A stretch of DNA of 61,229 nt from a virus. Location: the IMG/VR virus record IMGVR_UViG_3300037516_000484, positions 1 to 61,229 of that record, one strand, 5' to 3'. Below the pieces are notes generated by a model, which saw nothing but the letters and a program-made list of their open reading frames with translations, was not told the origin of the DNA and made no database searches. Positions 51,435 through 58,836 of the stretch are shown piece by piece (within the stretch, counting starts at the first letter, position 1; each line of letters opens with the position of its first letter). The translations under genes were made by a program, and so were the position numbers.

Positions 51435-53010
51435 ATAATACCATTCTACTACCTATTTGGAAATTACTTAAAAAGTCAGAAAATGGTTTAGTATTACCAC
51501 TCATTTTGTAATTAGCGGAGAACCCAAATCTCTTACTAATTTTATAATCAAACGCAGCACCTAATAAAAATCCCATATGTCTATTTACCGTTGTTACACC
51601 TGTTGCACTATTATAACTTATAGGTGCAAACATTGTGAATACTTGTGGTGATATTGTAAGTTTTTTATTATACTGATAAGGTTTAGTCCAAAACACAATT
51701 GCAGATGTTGCCATATTATATTCAAATCCACCTGTCTCATCGTTTTTAAGGAGTAGATTGATTACACCCACATTATAACCATATGTTCCTTTTTTTGCAG
51801 TTGGTTTGATGTATGTATATCCTAATAAATTCATATAGTTTCCACCCAAATATGCAATTCCAGTTCCGTATGAATGTATTGCATCTAATTGTCCGTCATC
51901 CGTCATACCCATCTTTGTTATACCACCCGTCATTACAATTGAACTTAAATTACTATTCACCATCAATCCTGCACTATAACTCACATCACCTGCTAACGAT
52001 GATTTACTAAGTCCTAATGATATAGACGCTAAGAAACTACCCGGAGTTGCTTCCATAACACTTATATCCGATGCCAATAGTGTTGGATTTGTTACCTCTT
52101 GTTTTTTCTTTTTTTCTTCTTCTTTTTTCTTTTTCTCTTCCTCTTTTTTAGCTTCTTCTTTCTTCTCTTCTTCTTTTTTGGCTTCTTCCTTTTTCTCCTC
52201 AGTCTTTTTTTCTTCTTCTTTCTTTTCTTCTGTTTTAGCTTCAGTTTTCTTTTCTTCGGTTTTTTGTTCTGCAGGTTTGTCCGATTTAGTTTCAGCAGGT
52301 TTTGCCTCCGCTGGTTTTGCTTCAGCAGGTTTTGCTTCCGTTGATGATGAACTACTTGATGAACTACCGCCACTTGCAGGAGGTGGAGATGAACTACCAC
52401 TTGCGGGTGGAGGTGCTGCTGCCGGTGGAGGTGATGCCGTTGGTGGGGGTGCAGTGACTACGGGTGGAGGGGGTGGAGGTGCAATGTTTATTGGTGGTGG
52501 TGTAGCTGCATTTGCCGCAGCAGAACTTGCCGCCGCACTTGCCGATGAACTTGCAGCCGATGATGCCGATGAACTTGCAGCCTTTGCCGCCGCCTCTGCG
52601 GCTGCTTTTGCTGCAGCATCTGCGGCGGCTTTTGCGGCGGCGTCCGATGCCGCTTTTGCTGCGGCATCTGCAGCTGCCTTTGCGGCTGCGTCAGCGGCAG
52701 CTCTTGCAGCGGCATCTGCTGCGGCTCTTGCAGCGGCTTCTTGTGCCAATCTTATATTATCGTTTAATGGACAAGGTGTTGCAAATACACTATTCACCCA
52801 TTGTTGGAATACACCGCTACTCATGTCAGCTAATGTAACTATTTTAGATTTACCTCTAATAACAGCAACAGTTTGATTTTGACCAAATGGAATTGTAACC
52901 ACATAGACTTTATTGTCACATGGATCAATATATGTTTGTGTTATAGTACTTTGACTAAACGACTTAACATAAAAAAATAATATTAGGAGAGAGATAATAT
53001 ATTTTTTCAT
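51433..53010 (-). CDS. Outer-membrane barrel with TolA-like helical linker
   Basis: A 525-residue secreted protein. Signal peptide (1-20, ending SFSQ); small N-terminal domain with two Cys (31, 80); Ala-rich helix of DAAAKAAA units (91-168); Pro-rich stretch (171-215); long Lys/Glu helix (224-304); and a C-terminal ~215-residue beta-barrel domain ending IGSRMVL. The barrel aligns with that encoded at 59194-60081 (KKLTISPQVF versus KRVNISPQIF; FDYKISKRF versus MDWKITKRF). The helical linker recalls TolA and could span the periplasm. Confidence 0.72.
   Translation of the reverse strand: MKKYIISLLILFFYVKSFSQSTITQTYIDPCDNKVYVVTIPFGQNQTVAVIRGKSKIVTLADMSSGVFQQWVNSVFATPCPLNDNIRLAQEAAARAAADAAARAAADAAAKAAADAAAKAASDAAAKAAADAAAKAAAEAAAKAASSSASSAASSSASAAASSAAANAATPPPINIAPPPPPPVVTAPPPTASPPPAAAPPPASGSSSPPPASGGSSSSSSSSTEAKPAEAKPAEAKPAETKSDKPAEQKTEEKKTEAKTEEKKEEEKKTEEKKEEAKKEEEKKEEAKKEEEKKKKEEEKKKKQEVTNPTLLASDISVMEATPGSFLASISLGLSKSSLAGDVSYSAGLMVNSNLSSIVMTGGITKMGMTDDGQLDAIHSYGTGIAYLGGNYMNLLGYTYIKPTAKKGTYGYNVGVINLLLKNDETGGFEYNMATSAIVFWTKPYQYNKKLTISPQVFTMFAPISYNSATGVTTVNRHMGFLLGAAFDYKISKRFGFSANYKMSGNTKPFSDFLSNFQIGSRMVL
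52507..52740 (-). repeat. Ala-rich coding repeat (DAAAKAAA units)
   Basis: About nine degenerate 24-nt units encode an alternating Ala/Lys/Asp helix, followed by an Ala/Ser segment. Local GC content is much higher than in the neighbours because of GCN codons. Confidence 0.75.
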
Positions 53011-53855
53011 TATTTGTTATTCAAACCTATTGATATTTGTGAGTATCCTCTTATTGGGTCGGAGTCTAATTTTAATGTAACGAATTTAAAATCTTTTATT
53101 ATACCAACTTTAAATGTGGTGAATGATGAATTTGATTTTGGAAATGAAATACCACCTAAGTCATCTTTACCTTGCCATCTAATAACTTCATTACCAAATC
53201 CTACCATACCATGTATTCCCAATTTACCAATTCTTTTACCACCACCAACATAGAAAGTTGATTCTTTTTTCCAATCTTCATCATTAAGTGGAAAATCAAC
53301 ATTATTAATTTTACCATATGGATAATACTGATTGTGGTCTGTAGCATAAGTCATTACATAGTCCATAATGAAATATCCTTTCTTACCACCAACCATTCCC
53401 CAAAAAGCACTTTGTTTGTTATTTGTGTGTCCAAATCCAAATGCGTTATAAACTCTTTCTTTTCTAATAGTATCTCTTTTTCCACCTTCATATATATGAA
53501 TTACACTTCTTTGTCTCCATCCAAAATCATCATACCAAATATAAGGCATTGGTTGATACCACCCCCAATTTCCCCAATAGTAACCAAATTGATTATTTCT
53601 ATTCCAATTTTGAATACCGACTCTACCACGTTGGTTTGGTTGTGATTGTTGAGGTTCATTATTTCTCCAACTACTCACATTATTTTGTTGTGGTACAGAT
53701 GGTTGAACTCTTGTTTGAGTTGATTGTGATGTTTGTGATGATGCTGGAACACTTCCACCAGTTTGTCTCCAAGAACTAACTTGGGAATATAACATTATTG
53801 TGCAGAATAATATTAATATTAATATTAAACCTGTAACTAATAAAACCTTTTTCAT
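53010..53855 (-). CDS. Secreted, probable outer-membrane protein
   Basis: A 281-residue protein with an N-terminal hydrophobic signal (ILILILFCTIMLYSQ). A Gln/Ser/Asn-rich segment with two VSSWR repeats and a Tyr/Trp-rich part (YYWGNWGWYQPMPYIW) follow. The C-terminal ~150 residues alternate as in a small barrel (TFYVGGGKRIGKLGIHGMVG, FKFVTLKLDSDP) and end SIGLNNK. It shares single-base stop/start overlap with the barrel gene downstream and a 4-nt overlap with pspC upstream. Confidence 0.62.
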   Translation of the reverse strand: MKKVLLVTGLILILILFCTIMLYSQVSSWRQTGGSVPASSQTSQSTQTRVQPSVPQQNNVSSWRNNEPQQSQPNQRGRVGIQNWNRNNQFGYYWGNWGWYQPMPYIWYDDFGWRQRSVIHIYEGGKRDTIRKERVYNAFGFGHTNNKQSAFWGMVGGKKGYFIMDYVMTYATDHNQYYPYGKINNVDFPLNDEDWKKESTFYVGGGKRIGKLGIHGMVGFGNEVIRWQGKDDLGGISFPKSNSSFTTFKVGIIKDFKFVTLKLDSDPIRGYSQISIGLNNK

Positions 53856-54031
53856 ACTGTTTCAGTTAAAATTGTGGTTAGTAAATAACCGGTTATTATT
53901 GGGAATGGTGAAAATATTAAAAAAAAGAACAACAACCTCCAAACCAATGGGTCAACATTGGTACGGTGACTTAAACCACTACATACACCAAAGAAAACTT
54001 TATCGTCGTGAACTCTCTTAAACTTTTTCAT
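53852..54031 (-). CDS. pspC: PspC-domain membrane protein
   Basis: A 59-residue protein. KRVHDDKVFFGVCSGLSHRT, then NVDPLVWRLLFFFLIF, match the PspC domain (R..DD+.+.GVC.GLA.....DP..VR+.F), with a hydrophobic C-terminal segment as the membrane helix. PspC proteins sense or buffer inner-membrane stress. Start ATG at 54031 lies 4 nt after a late-type element. The stop overlaps the next gene (ATGA). Placement before outer-membrane protein genes suggests protection against secretion stress. Confidence 0.75.
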   Translation of the reverse strand: MKKFKRVHDDKVFFGVCSGLSHRTNVDPLVWRLLFFFLIFSPFPIITGYLLTTILTETV

Positions 54032-54035
54032 ATAA

Positions 54036-54043
54036 TATAAATA
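54036..54043 (-). promoter_or_regulatory. Late-type TATTTATA element for pspC/barrel operon
   Basis: TATTTATA on the minus strand, ending 4 nt before the ATG at 54031. Confidence 0.55.
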
Positions 54044-54045
54044 TT

Positions 54046-54071
54046 AAAAAAGGGGTTATAAAACCCCTTTT
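54046..54071 (-). terminator. Terminator after FeoA-like gene
   Basis: Stem AAAGGGGTT (54049-54057) with AACCCCTTT (54062-54070), then six T on the minus strand. It overlaps the stop codon of the FeoA-like gene. Confidence 0.8.
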
Positions 54072-54289
54072 AAACATATTCTATCTAATTCTTCTTGCCT
54101 GAGTGCTACAGTTGAATCTATCTGTCCTCCATCGGATATAATATTTACTAAATAAAGTCCAAGTTTCTTTTCACTTATCTCAATTTCTTGCCCATGTATA
54201 AACCCCATTTCCATTAATTTTAATCTCATACATGGTGTACAATTTTCACAAGGATTATTTTGTGGAACGTCCACTACTTCATATTTCAT
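54056..54289 (-). CDS. FeoA-like SH3 domain protein
   Basis: A 77-residue protein. MRLKLMEMGFIHGQEIEISE, then VALRQEELDRICLK, follow the FeoA pattern (R+L..MG...G..I.....ALR..E...I.V). A CxxCxxC cluster (C14, C17, C20) precedes it. FeoA regulates the FeoB ferrous-iron transporter and related SH3 domains act in DtxR-type repressors. The start shares a base with the CsgG-like gene's stop. Confidence 0.7.
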   Translation of the reverse strand: MKYEVVDVPQNNPCENCTPCMRLKLMEMGFIHGQEIEISEKKLGLYLVNIISDGGQIDSTVALRQEELDRICLKGVL

Positions 54290-55017
54290 TATTTCGTGAA
54301 TATACCTTTTTTAATCATTCTATCAAGGATGTTAGCACATGCAATGTCTAAAGCTTTCTTTGTTGCAATACTAATTGTTGATTGATTGAACTTAATTGGG
54401 TCAATGGTCGCATCCGATAAAAGGGTTAACTCTCTTTTTGTTGTTGCCTCACCTAAACCTGACCCACCAAATACGACACCTGTTTCAGCATCCGTAAATC
54501 TAACTTGAAGACCTATACGAGTCACCATATTGTCTTGTATACCATTTTTAAGGTTGATAGTTTCATCTTCTGACACCGAGTAGTCATAACACTCAATGGT
54601 GACAAAATACTTCGCCAAATTGATTTTACCACGTCCATCTAATTTATTTTCAGAAATACCCGCAGCGGACGCTTGAAATTGTTTTACCATCCTATTCTTA
54701 ATTTCTGTCTTATCTTCAGTAAATTTGAATCTGTTTAAGTTTTCAAGGTATTCCATTGAAATGTTAGCAACACCCAAACCAACACGTTTTTCTTTTAATT
54801 CAGGATACATCTCATACATCTCATCAGAAATTCCTGCTTTTAATATTTGAATAGGAATTTGAGGACCATCATAGTCCATATATGCACTTATGTCTCGTTT
54901 TTTTTCAAAATCTGCTTTATATTGTTCGGTTTTTGTTGATCCGATTGTTTGACCCATTGCATTATCTGCAATTAAACAGGATACAATAAAAATTAAAAAT
55001 ATTATTAAATGTCTCAT
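54289..55017 (-). CDS. CsgG-like secreted lipoprotein
   Basis: A 242-residue protein. Signal segment with lipobox IVSC (Cys14), though cleavage after AMG is also possible. The body follows the CsgG fold: RVGLGVANISMEYLENLNRF, LAKYFVTIECYDYSVSEDE, IGLQVRFTDAETGVVFGGSG and a C-terminal helix. CsgG forms the outer-membrane pore for curli export; related domains occur in Bacteroidota lipoproteins. Whether this one forms a channel is unknown. Confidence 0.65.
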   Translation of the reverse strand: MRHLIIFLIFIVSCLIADNAMGQTIGSTKTEQYKADFEKKRDISAYMDYDGPQIPIQILKAGISDEMYEMYPELKEKRVGLGVANISMEYLENLNRFKFTEDKTEIKNRMVKQFQASAAGISENKLDGRGKINLAKYFVTIECYDYSVSEDETINLKNGIQDNMVTRIGLQVRFTDAETGVVFGGSGLGEATTKRELTLLSDATIDPIKFNQSTISIATKKALDIACANILDRMIKKGIFTK

Positions 55018-55026
55018 AGTTTTATA

Positions 55027-55770
55027 TTAAGGGTTCCATTTATTTAATGCACTTATGTAATTACTCGTCATATGATCTTTGGCAGTATTACCTGTGAATA
55101 CAGCTTTAAGATATTCACCAACTCTTTGCCAATCAATCATCCATTTTTTAACTTTACCCTCACTATCGATACGTAATTCGGTATTAACGTGATGATATCC
55201 GATATTTGGGGCACGAGTAACGACATCTAAATTATTAACAATCCTTAATGATTCAATTGATGATTTATCAAAGTTCTGTTTGAATACTTTATTCCCAACT
55301 CTTGGACTACCGATAGTACAACATATAATTTTATTTGATTTATAAATTGAATAAATCTCATATGCACATAAGGTAGAAACTGCAGCTCCCAAACTGTGAC
55401 CGCAAACAATAATATTGTCAACTTCACCTTCCCCACCTAATGTGGATAATGCTTTTTCAAATGATTTATAAGTTTCGTCTTTAACAGCGTCCCAAGATGA
55501 TTTAAATCCAATGTGAACTTTTTCACCATCTTGAACAAATGGAACTTTATCAATTGATGCGTCGTTTTGGAAATCCTTTTTAGAAGAACTTCCTCTCCAA
55601 ACAATATAGATAGATTTATCCTTTGTGGCAACAAATCCTTGTGTATCTGTTTTTTTATCATCAATCCATTTAATTAATTTTAATCTTTGTGCTTTAAAAT
55701 CAATGTCTTTTTGTTCTGAATATACTTTCTCGGTTAAACCGACGTTGTATAGTATTTCGTTTTTTGTCAT
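55027..55770 (-). CDS. Class 3 lipase-like alpha/beta hydrolase
   Basis: A 247-residue protein. GHSLG (124-128, nucleophile S126), D182 in NNLDVVTR and H233 in KDHMTSNY complete the Lipase_3 triad. IYIVWRGSSSKKDFQND corresponds to the oxyanion and lid region. No signal peptide, so it would act in the cytoplasm or on the inner membrane, or be virion-borne. The downstream 9-nt gap links it to the CsgG-like gene. It may remodel host membrane lipids or aid lysis. Confidence 0.85.
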   Translation of the reverse strand: MTKNEILYNVGLTEKVYSEQKDIDFKAQRLKLIKWIDDKKTDTQGFVATKDKSIYIVWRGSSSKKDFQNDASIDKVPFVQDGEKVHIGFKSSWDAVKDETYKSFEKALSTLGGEGEVDNIIVCGHSLGAAVSTLCAYEIYSIYKSNKIICCTIGSPRVGNKVFKQNFDKSSIESLRIVNNLDVVTRAPNIGYHHVNTELRIDSEGKVKKWMIDWQRVGEYLKAVFTGNTAKDHMTSNYISALNKWNP

Positions 55771-55794
55771 TGTGTATTTGTTTTTGTTATATTA

Positions 55795-56031
55795 TTACTG
55801 TCTTGCTGGCCATATACCACGAGTGGCTATTATGTATTTCATACCATCTATAGGTGGTTCCATTTTAGGTACCGCAAATAAATTTGGTGTTGCTCCGTAT
55901 CTATCTTGCAGTAATACATATAACGCCTCATTTTCCCTTATGTTTAATAATTGTCCGTTGCATTCTACATATCCTTGAGGAGCGTAGCCCCCTGCAAATA
56001 ATTTAATTGACCCAATTAATTCTTCTTCCAT
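55795..56031 (-). CDS. Short tail collar domain protein
   Basis: A 78-residue protein. EELIGSIKLFAGGYAPQGYV, ECNGQLLNI, ENEALYVLLQDRYG and the NLFAVPKM segment match the phage tail collar/microcystin-dependent-protein fold, here in its shortest form. Such domains occur in collar, fibre-tip and secreted proteins. It starts 3 nt after the upstream gene's end. Confidence 0.75.
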   Translation of the reverse strand: MEEELIGSIKLFAGGYAPQGYVECNGQLLNIRENEALYVLLQDRYGATPNLFAVPKMEPPIDGMKYIIATRGIWPARQ

Positions 56032-56034
56032 AGT

Positions 56035-57108
56035 TTATTGTGTTTTTGTTTTAGATTGATCACCTTTCTTTAAGAATATATCAAATATTGTTTTAGGACA
56101 ATATTCTACAAGTAATATTAAACCCTTTCTCAATGTGGAGTTTTTTACAACGTGTTCTAAAATATCTTTTATGACCTCTTTAATGGCGAAATTTTTGGTA
56201 TCAAAATAGGTTCCATCAAAATATCTTGGACTTGTTCCCTCACCTCCTGGTGAACCGTGATGAGCACCTATGGAAGTACGCCAATAATCAGCATGATTTT
56301 GCCATTCAGGAACTGAAACCAATTCAGGTGAATCAAAAAATAAATTCCACGATAATACATTACCCTTTTGTAACATATTACCAGTACCTAAGTTAAAAAG
56401 ATTTAAAAAGTATTGATTAAACTTATCTAATTTGTGATCACTTGTTGTTACCATTCCTCCTATTTCTACATTGATATGTCCTGTACTATATGCTTCTTCC
56501 TTTATGGCAAATTCAGGATTTTTAAATCTTGGTGATAAACCCTTTCCGAGTTGAAATATAGGTTCTTTAGGATTTCCTGGTAGATGTGTTAAAACACGAA
56601 TAGCATTTTCTTTGTTGATAGGATACTTACGAGAACTGTATTTTAATAATGGCCAAATTGCTCTTAATAGACCACCTTGATTTTCACCTGGTGTTAACCA
56701 AATTTTTCCCTCAACCATCATATCCGCAGCAATTTCCTTTGTGTCTTCATTAACCCATCCTCTTTGTCCCGTAACTGTTACTTCCACATTGATACAAATC
56801 TCATCTCCAATCCACATCCCTTGTTGAGGACAGATTATGGAATAAATTCTACCTTCATTGGTATATCCTATTCTTGAAATATAAGGAGCAAATTGTACAT
56901 AACAACGTTTTGGGTCTTTTTCCCCATTTAGGGTATTCCAACTAAACATTGGCCATTTAACACCCCATTGTCTTTGTAGTAAATTAATGTTATCCATATT
57001 ACCCAACATAGGTAATGAGGTTAAATCTGTGGTAGGATATAGCATTTTCTTTTGTTTTTCAGATGGAAAACCACCTTGCCATCCCGTAGGAATTTGTTCG
57101 TTTGTCAT
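56035..57108 (-). CDS. Unrecognised protein before the tail-collar gene
   Basis: A 357-residue protein, soluble-looking, with many Trp and Pro (PMLGNMDNINLLQRQWGVKW, GYTNEGRIYSIICPQQGMWI, HINVEIGGMVTTSDHKLDKF). Paired with the collar-domain gene, so possibly a fibre or secreted partner. It has a late-type element 10 nt upstream. No family recognised. Confidence 0.6.
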   Translation of the reverse strand: MTNEQIPTGWQGGFPSEKQKKMLYPTTDLTSLPMLGNMDNINLLQRQWGVKWPMFSWNTLNGEKDPKRCYVQFAPYISRIGYTNEGRIYSIICPQQGMWIGDEICINVEVTVTGQRGWVNEDTKEIAADMMVEGKIWLTPGENQGGLLRAIWPLLKYSSRKYPINKENAIRVLTHLPGNPKEPIFQLGKGLSPRFKNPEFAIKEEAYSTGHINVEIGGMVTTSDHKLDKFNQYFLNLFNLGTGNMLQKGNVLSWNLFFDSPELVSVPEWQNHADYWRTSIGAHHGSPGGEGTSPRYFDGTYFDTKNFAIKEVIKDILEHVVKNSTLRKGLILLVEYCPKTIFDIFLKKGDQSKTKTQ

Positions 57109-57118
57109 ATTCTTTTAA

Positions 57119-57126
57119 TATAAATA
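57119..57126 (-). promoter_or_regulatory. Late-type TATTTATA element for gene 56035-57108
   Basis: TATTTATA on the minus strand, ending 10 nt before the ATG and following a terminator. Confidence 0.55.
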
Positions 57127-57128
57127 CA

Positions 57129-57156
57129 CAAAAAAGGGAGTTTTTAACTCCCTTTT
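57129..57156 (-). terminator. Terminator after holin-like gene
   Basis: An 11-bp stem AAAAGGGAGTT (57132-57142) with AACTCCCTTTT (57146-57156), followed by a T-run on the minus strand. Confidence 0.85.
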
Positions 57157-57159
57157 ATA

Positions 57160-57408
57160 CTAACCTTCTGTTTCTTCTTTCTTTTTGTGAGAGAATTTAT
57201 CCAAAGTATCTGCACCCATTCCAATTCCCGTGATTAACATCACCGCATTCACCAATTCAGGTGATGGAGCGAAATCCGCGTGAGAGAACGAATTTAAAAT
57301 CATCGTAATACATAGGAATAAAGCACCTATCATTGCTATTACCGGCTTTACCGATATTGATCCTCTTTCATCTTTGAAAATTTCAATAACCCATTGTTTA
57401 AAATTCAT
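57160..57408 (-). CDS. Small two-helix membrane protein, holin-like
   Basis: An 82-residue protein with two hydrophobic helices (VKPVIAMIGALFLCITMILN and LVNAVMLITGIGMGAD) and a charged C-terminus (KFSHKKKEETEG), the usual layout of class II holins. It is the last gene before a strong terminator in a set of three membrane proteins. Holin function is inferred from topology. Confidence 0.6.
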   Translation of the reverse strand: MNFKQWVIEIFKDERGSISVKPVIAMIGALFLCITMILNSFSHADFAPSPELVNAVMLITGIGMGADTLDKFSHKKKEETEG

Positions 57409-57437
57409 AGTTTTTTATTTTTTGTCTTTTGTTTATT

Positions 57438-58106
57438 TTATCCTTCCGTATGCATTTCTGCATTTTCATCTTTAATTTTACCACATTTCAAACACTCCTC
57501 GGTACCATCACCGTCTAAGTCACCCCAAACGTGTTCACATTGTCTATGTGCGAAATATATGTCAATTTTACCATCACCATCAAAATCAATACCATCCATT
57601 GTACCATCACCATCCTCATCTACTTCAACACCAGTTCTTGGTTGTGATTTGAAAGGACTTTCAACAACTTGAGGATTATTTGGTTCTGATTTTACCTCTA
57701 CTTTGTTTGCCTCAATTAAGTTGATTTCATGTGCGTTCTTTGCAGCTTGCACAAATGCATCTGGAATCAATGGAGTGTTATTTGGTGGAGTTACAGGCAT
57801 ATCAGCAGTATTACTCATTGACGTACCATCTTCTTCGTCCATTTTCTGAACTAACATCTTATCCTTATCAGTATCACTAAACCAATAGTCAATGATTTTA
57901 CCATAACTACCGATAAACGCTCCTAATAATAATAAAAGAAGTTCTTTCCATTCTCCTTCAATTGTAGATTTATTTAATATACCAAAGAACATTCCTCCGA
58001 TAATAATCATAAATCCACCTAATACTATCGCAGTGATATACCACCTGCGTTTCATCATATTTGCTAATAAATCCTTAAATCCGCTTGGCGGTTGTTCATT
58101 ACTCAT
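57438..58106 (-). CDS. Membrane protein with Ca-binding-type loops and Cys cluster
   Basis: A 222-residue protein. Two N-terminal transmembrane helices (ITAIVLGGFMIIIGGMFFGI and WKELLLLLLGAFIGSYGKII) are followed by a ~100-residue disordered part. Three DxDGDG loops (DEDGDGTMDGID, DFDGDGKID, DLDGDGTEE) follow, with a C-x-n-CLKC pair. The loops resemble dockerin or thrombospondin type 3 calcium sites. The membrane part is holin-like. Confidence 0.6.
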   Translation of the reverse strand: MSNEQPPSGFKDLLANMMKRRWYITAIVLGGFMIIIGGMFFGILNKSTIEGEWKELLLLLLGAFIGSYGKIIDYWFSDTDKDKMLVQKMDEEDGTSMSNTADMPVTPPNNTPLIPDAFVQAAKNAHEINLIEANKVEVKSEPNNPQVVESPFKSQPRTGVEVDEDGDGTMDGIDFDGDGKIDIYFAHRQCEHVWGDLDGDGTEECLKCGKIKDENAEMHTEG

Positions 58107-58123
58107 CTTTTTTTAATTTAAAA

Positions 58124-58423
58124 TTACCATTTAGGTGCTTCTTCTTTAAACTCATCACCCTCTTTCTTTTTAGGTTTTGATTGTTCTTTAACAGTTTCTT
58201 TTTCTTTAATAATAACTGTCTTACCACCACCCGCAGATTGAGTTTGTGTGTTTTGAATGTTAATTACAGGTGCCGCTTGTTGAACGGGAGCCTCTTTTTC
58301 GTCACCACCTGTTAATTTTGTTGTAAACCAACCACCCACACCTAATGTGATAGTGCTTACTAAACCGATAATGATGTTCTTAATTGAACCACCGGTTGAT
58401 TGTTCTTGTTGTTCTTCTGCCAT
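58124..58423 (-). CDS. Small single-span membrane protein
   Basis: A 99-residue protein with one transmembrane helix (IKNIIIGLVSTITLGVGGWF) near the N-terminus and a long Lys/Glu/Gln-rich soluble tail. The topology would suit an inner-membrane spanin or a holin partner. No family recognised. Confidence 0.6.
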   Translation of the reverse strand: MAEEQQEQSTGGSIKNIIIGLVSTITLGVGGWFTTKLTGGDEKEAPVQQAAPVINIQNTQTQSAGGGKTVIIKEKETVKEQSKPKKKEGDEFKEEAPKW

Positions 58424-58455
58424 AATTTTGTGTTTTTTGTCTTTATATAATTATC

Positions 58456-58824
58456 TTAAATTTTATTAAAATCAGTTATTCCTAACATATTACCCGCAAC
58501 ATCATATAATGCAATCCTATATGCTGAAGACGGTAAAGCGGATGTATACACCCTTAAAATGTTATCACCAACCTTAACCTCACTTGTTGATTTTGATACC
58601 ACTCTGTTGGAAATATCAAAAATCTTAACGGTTACGGTTTGTGCAACATCACTTTTTATGTTCATCGCAACTTCATTTGTTATAAATGAAGTTTCTAATT
58701 TTAATCCCACTGAACTTGAGATTTTAAGGTTGTCGCTAATCACTTGTGGTTGCATTGGTATGTCTACCTTTCTACATCCAACAAATAAGATTAATCCAAA
58801 GAGTACGAGAGATACTTTTTTCAT
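58456..58824 (-). CDS. Lipoprotein with T9SS sorting-like beta domain
   Basis: A 122-residue protein. Signal peptide with lipobox-like FVGC (Cys17). The last ~70 residues (VTVKIFDISNRVVSKSTSEV, DNILRVYTSALPSSAYRIAL, YDVAGNMLG) follow the pattern of Bacteroidota type IX secretion C-terminal domains (KI.D..G+.V......G.N.......L....Y.+.+...). Paralogous to the next gene upstream. Confidence 0.68.
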   Translation of the reverse strand: MKKVSLVLFGLILFVGCRKVDIPMQPQVISDNLKISSSVGLKLETSFITNEVAMNIKSDVAQTVTVKIFDISNRVVSKSTSEVKVGDNILRVYTSALPSSAYRIALYDVAGNMLGITDFNKI

Positions 58825-58836
58825 TTTTTGTCTTTT

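Noticed and set aside
52099-52876. Plus-strand frames of Phe/Ser or Ala/Gly-rich sequence opposite the barrel gene.
   Set aside because: Antisense of Lys/Glu and Ala codon repeats, with no promoter or start context.
2586-57126. Reading the TATAAATA strand as ordinary T4 late promoters.
   Set aside because: In that orientation the elements would point away from, or back into, the flanking genes at nearly every site, so the TATTTATA reading is preferred.
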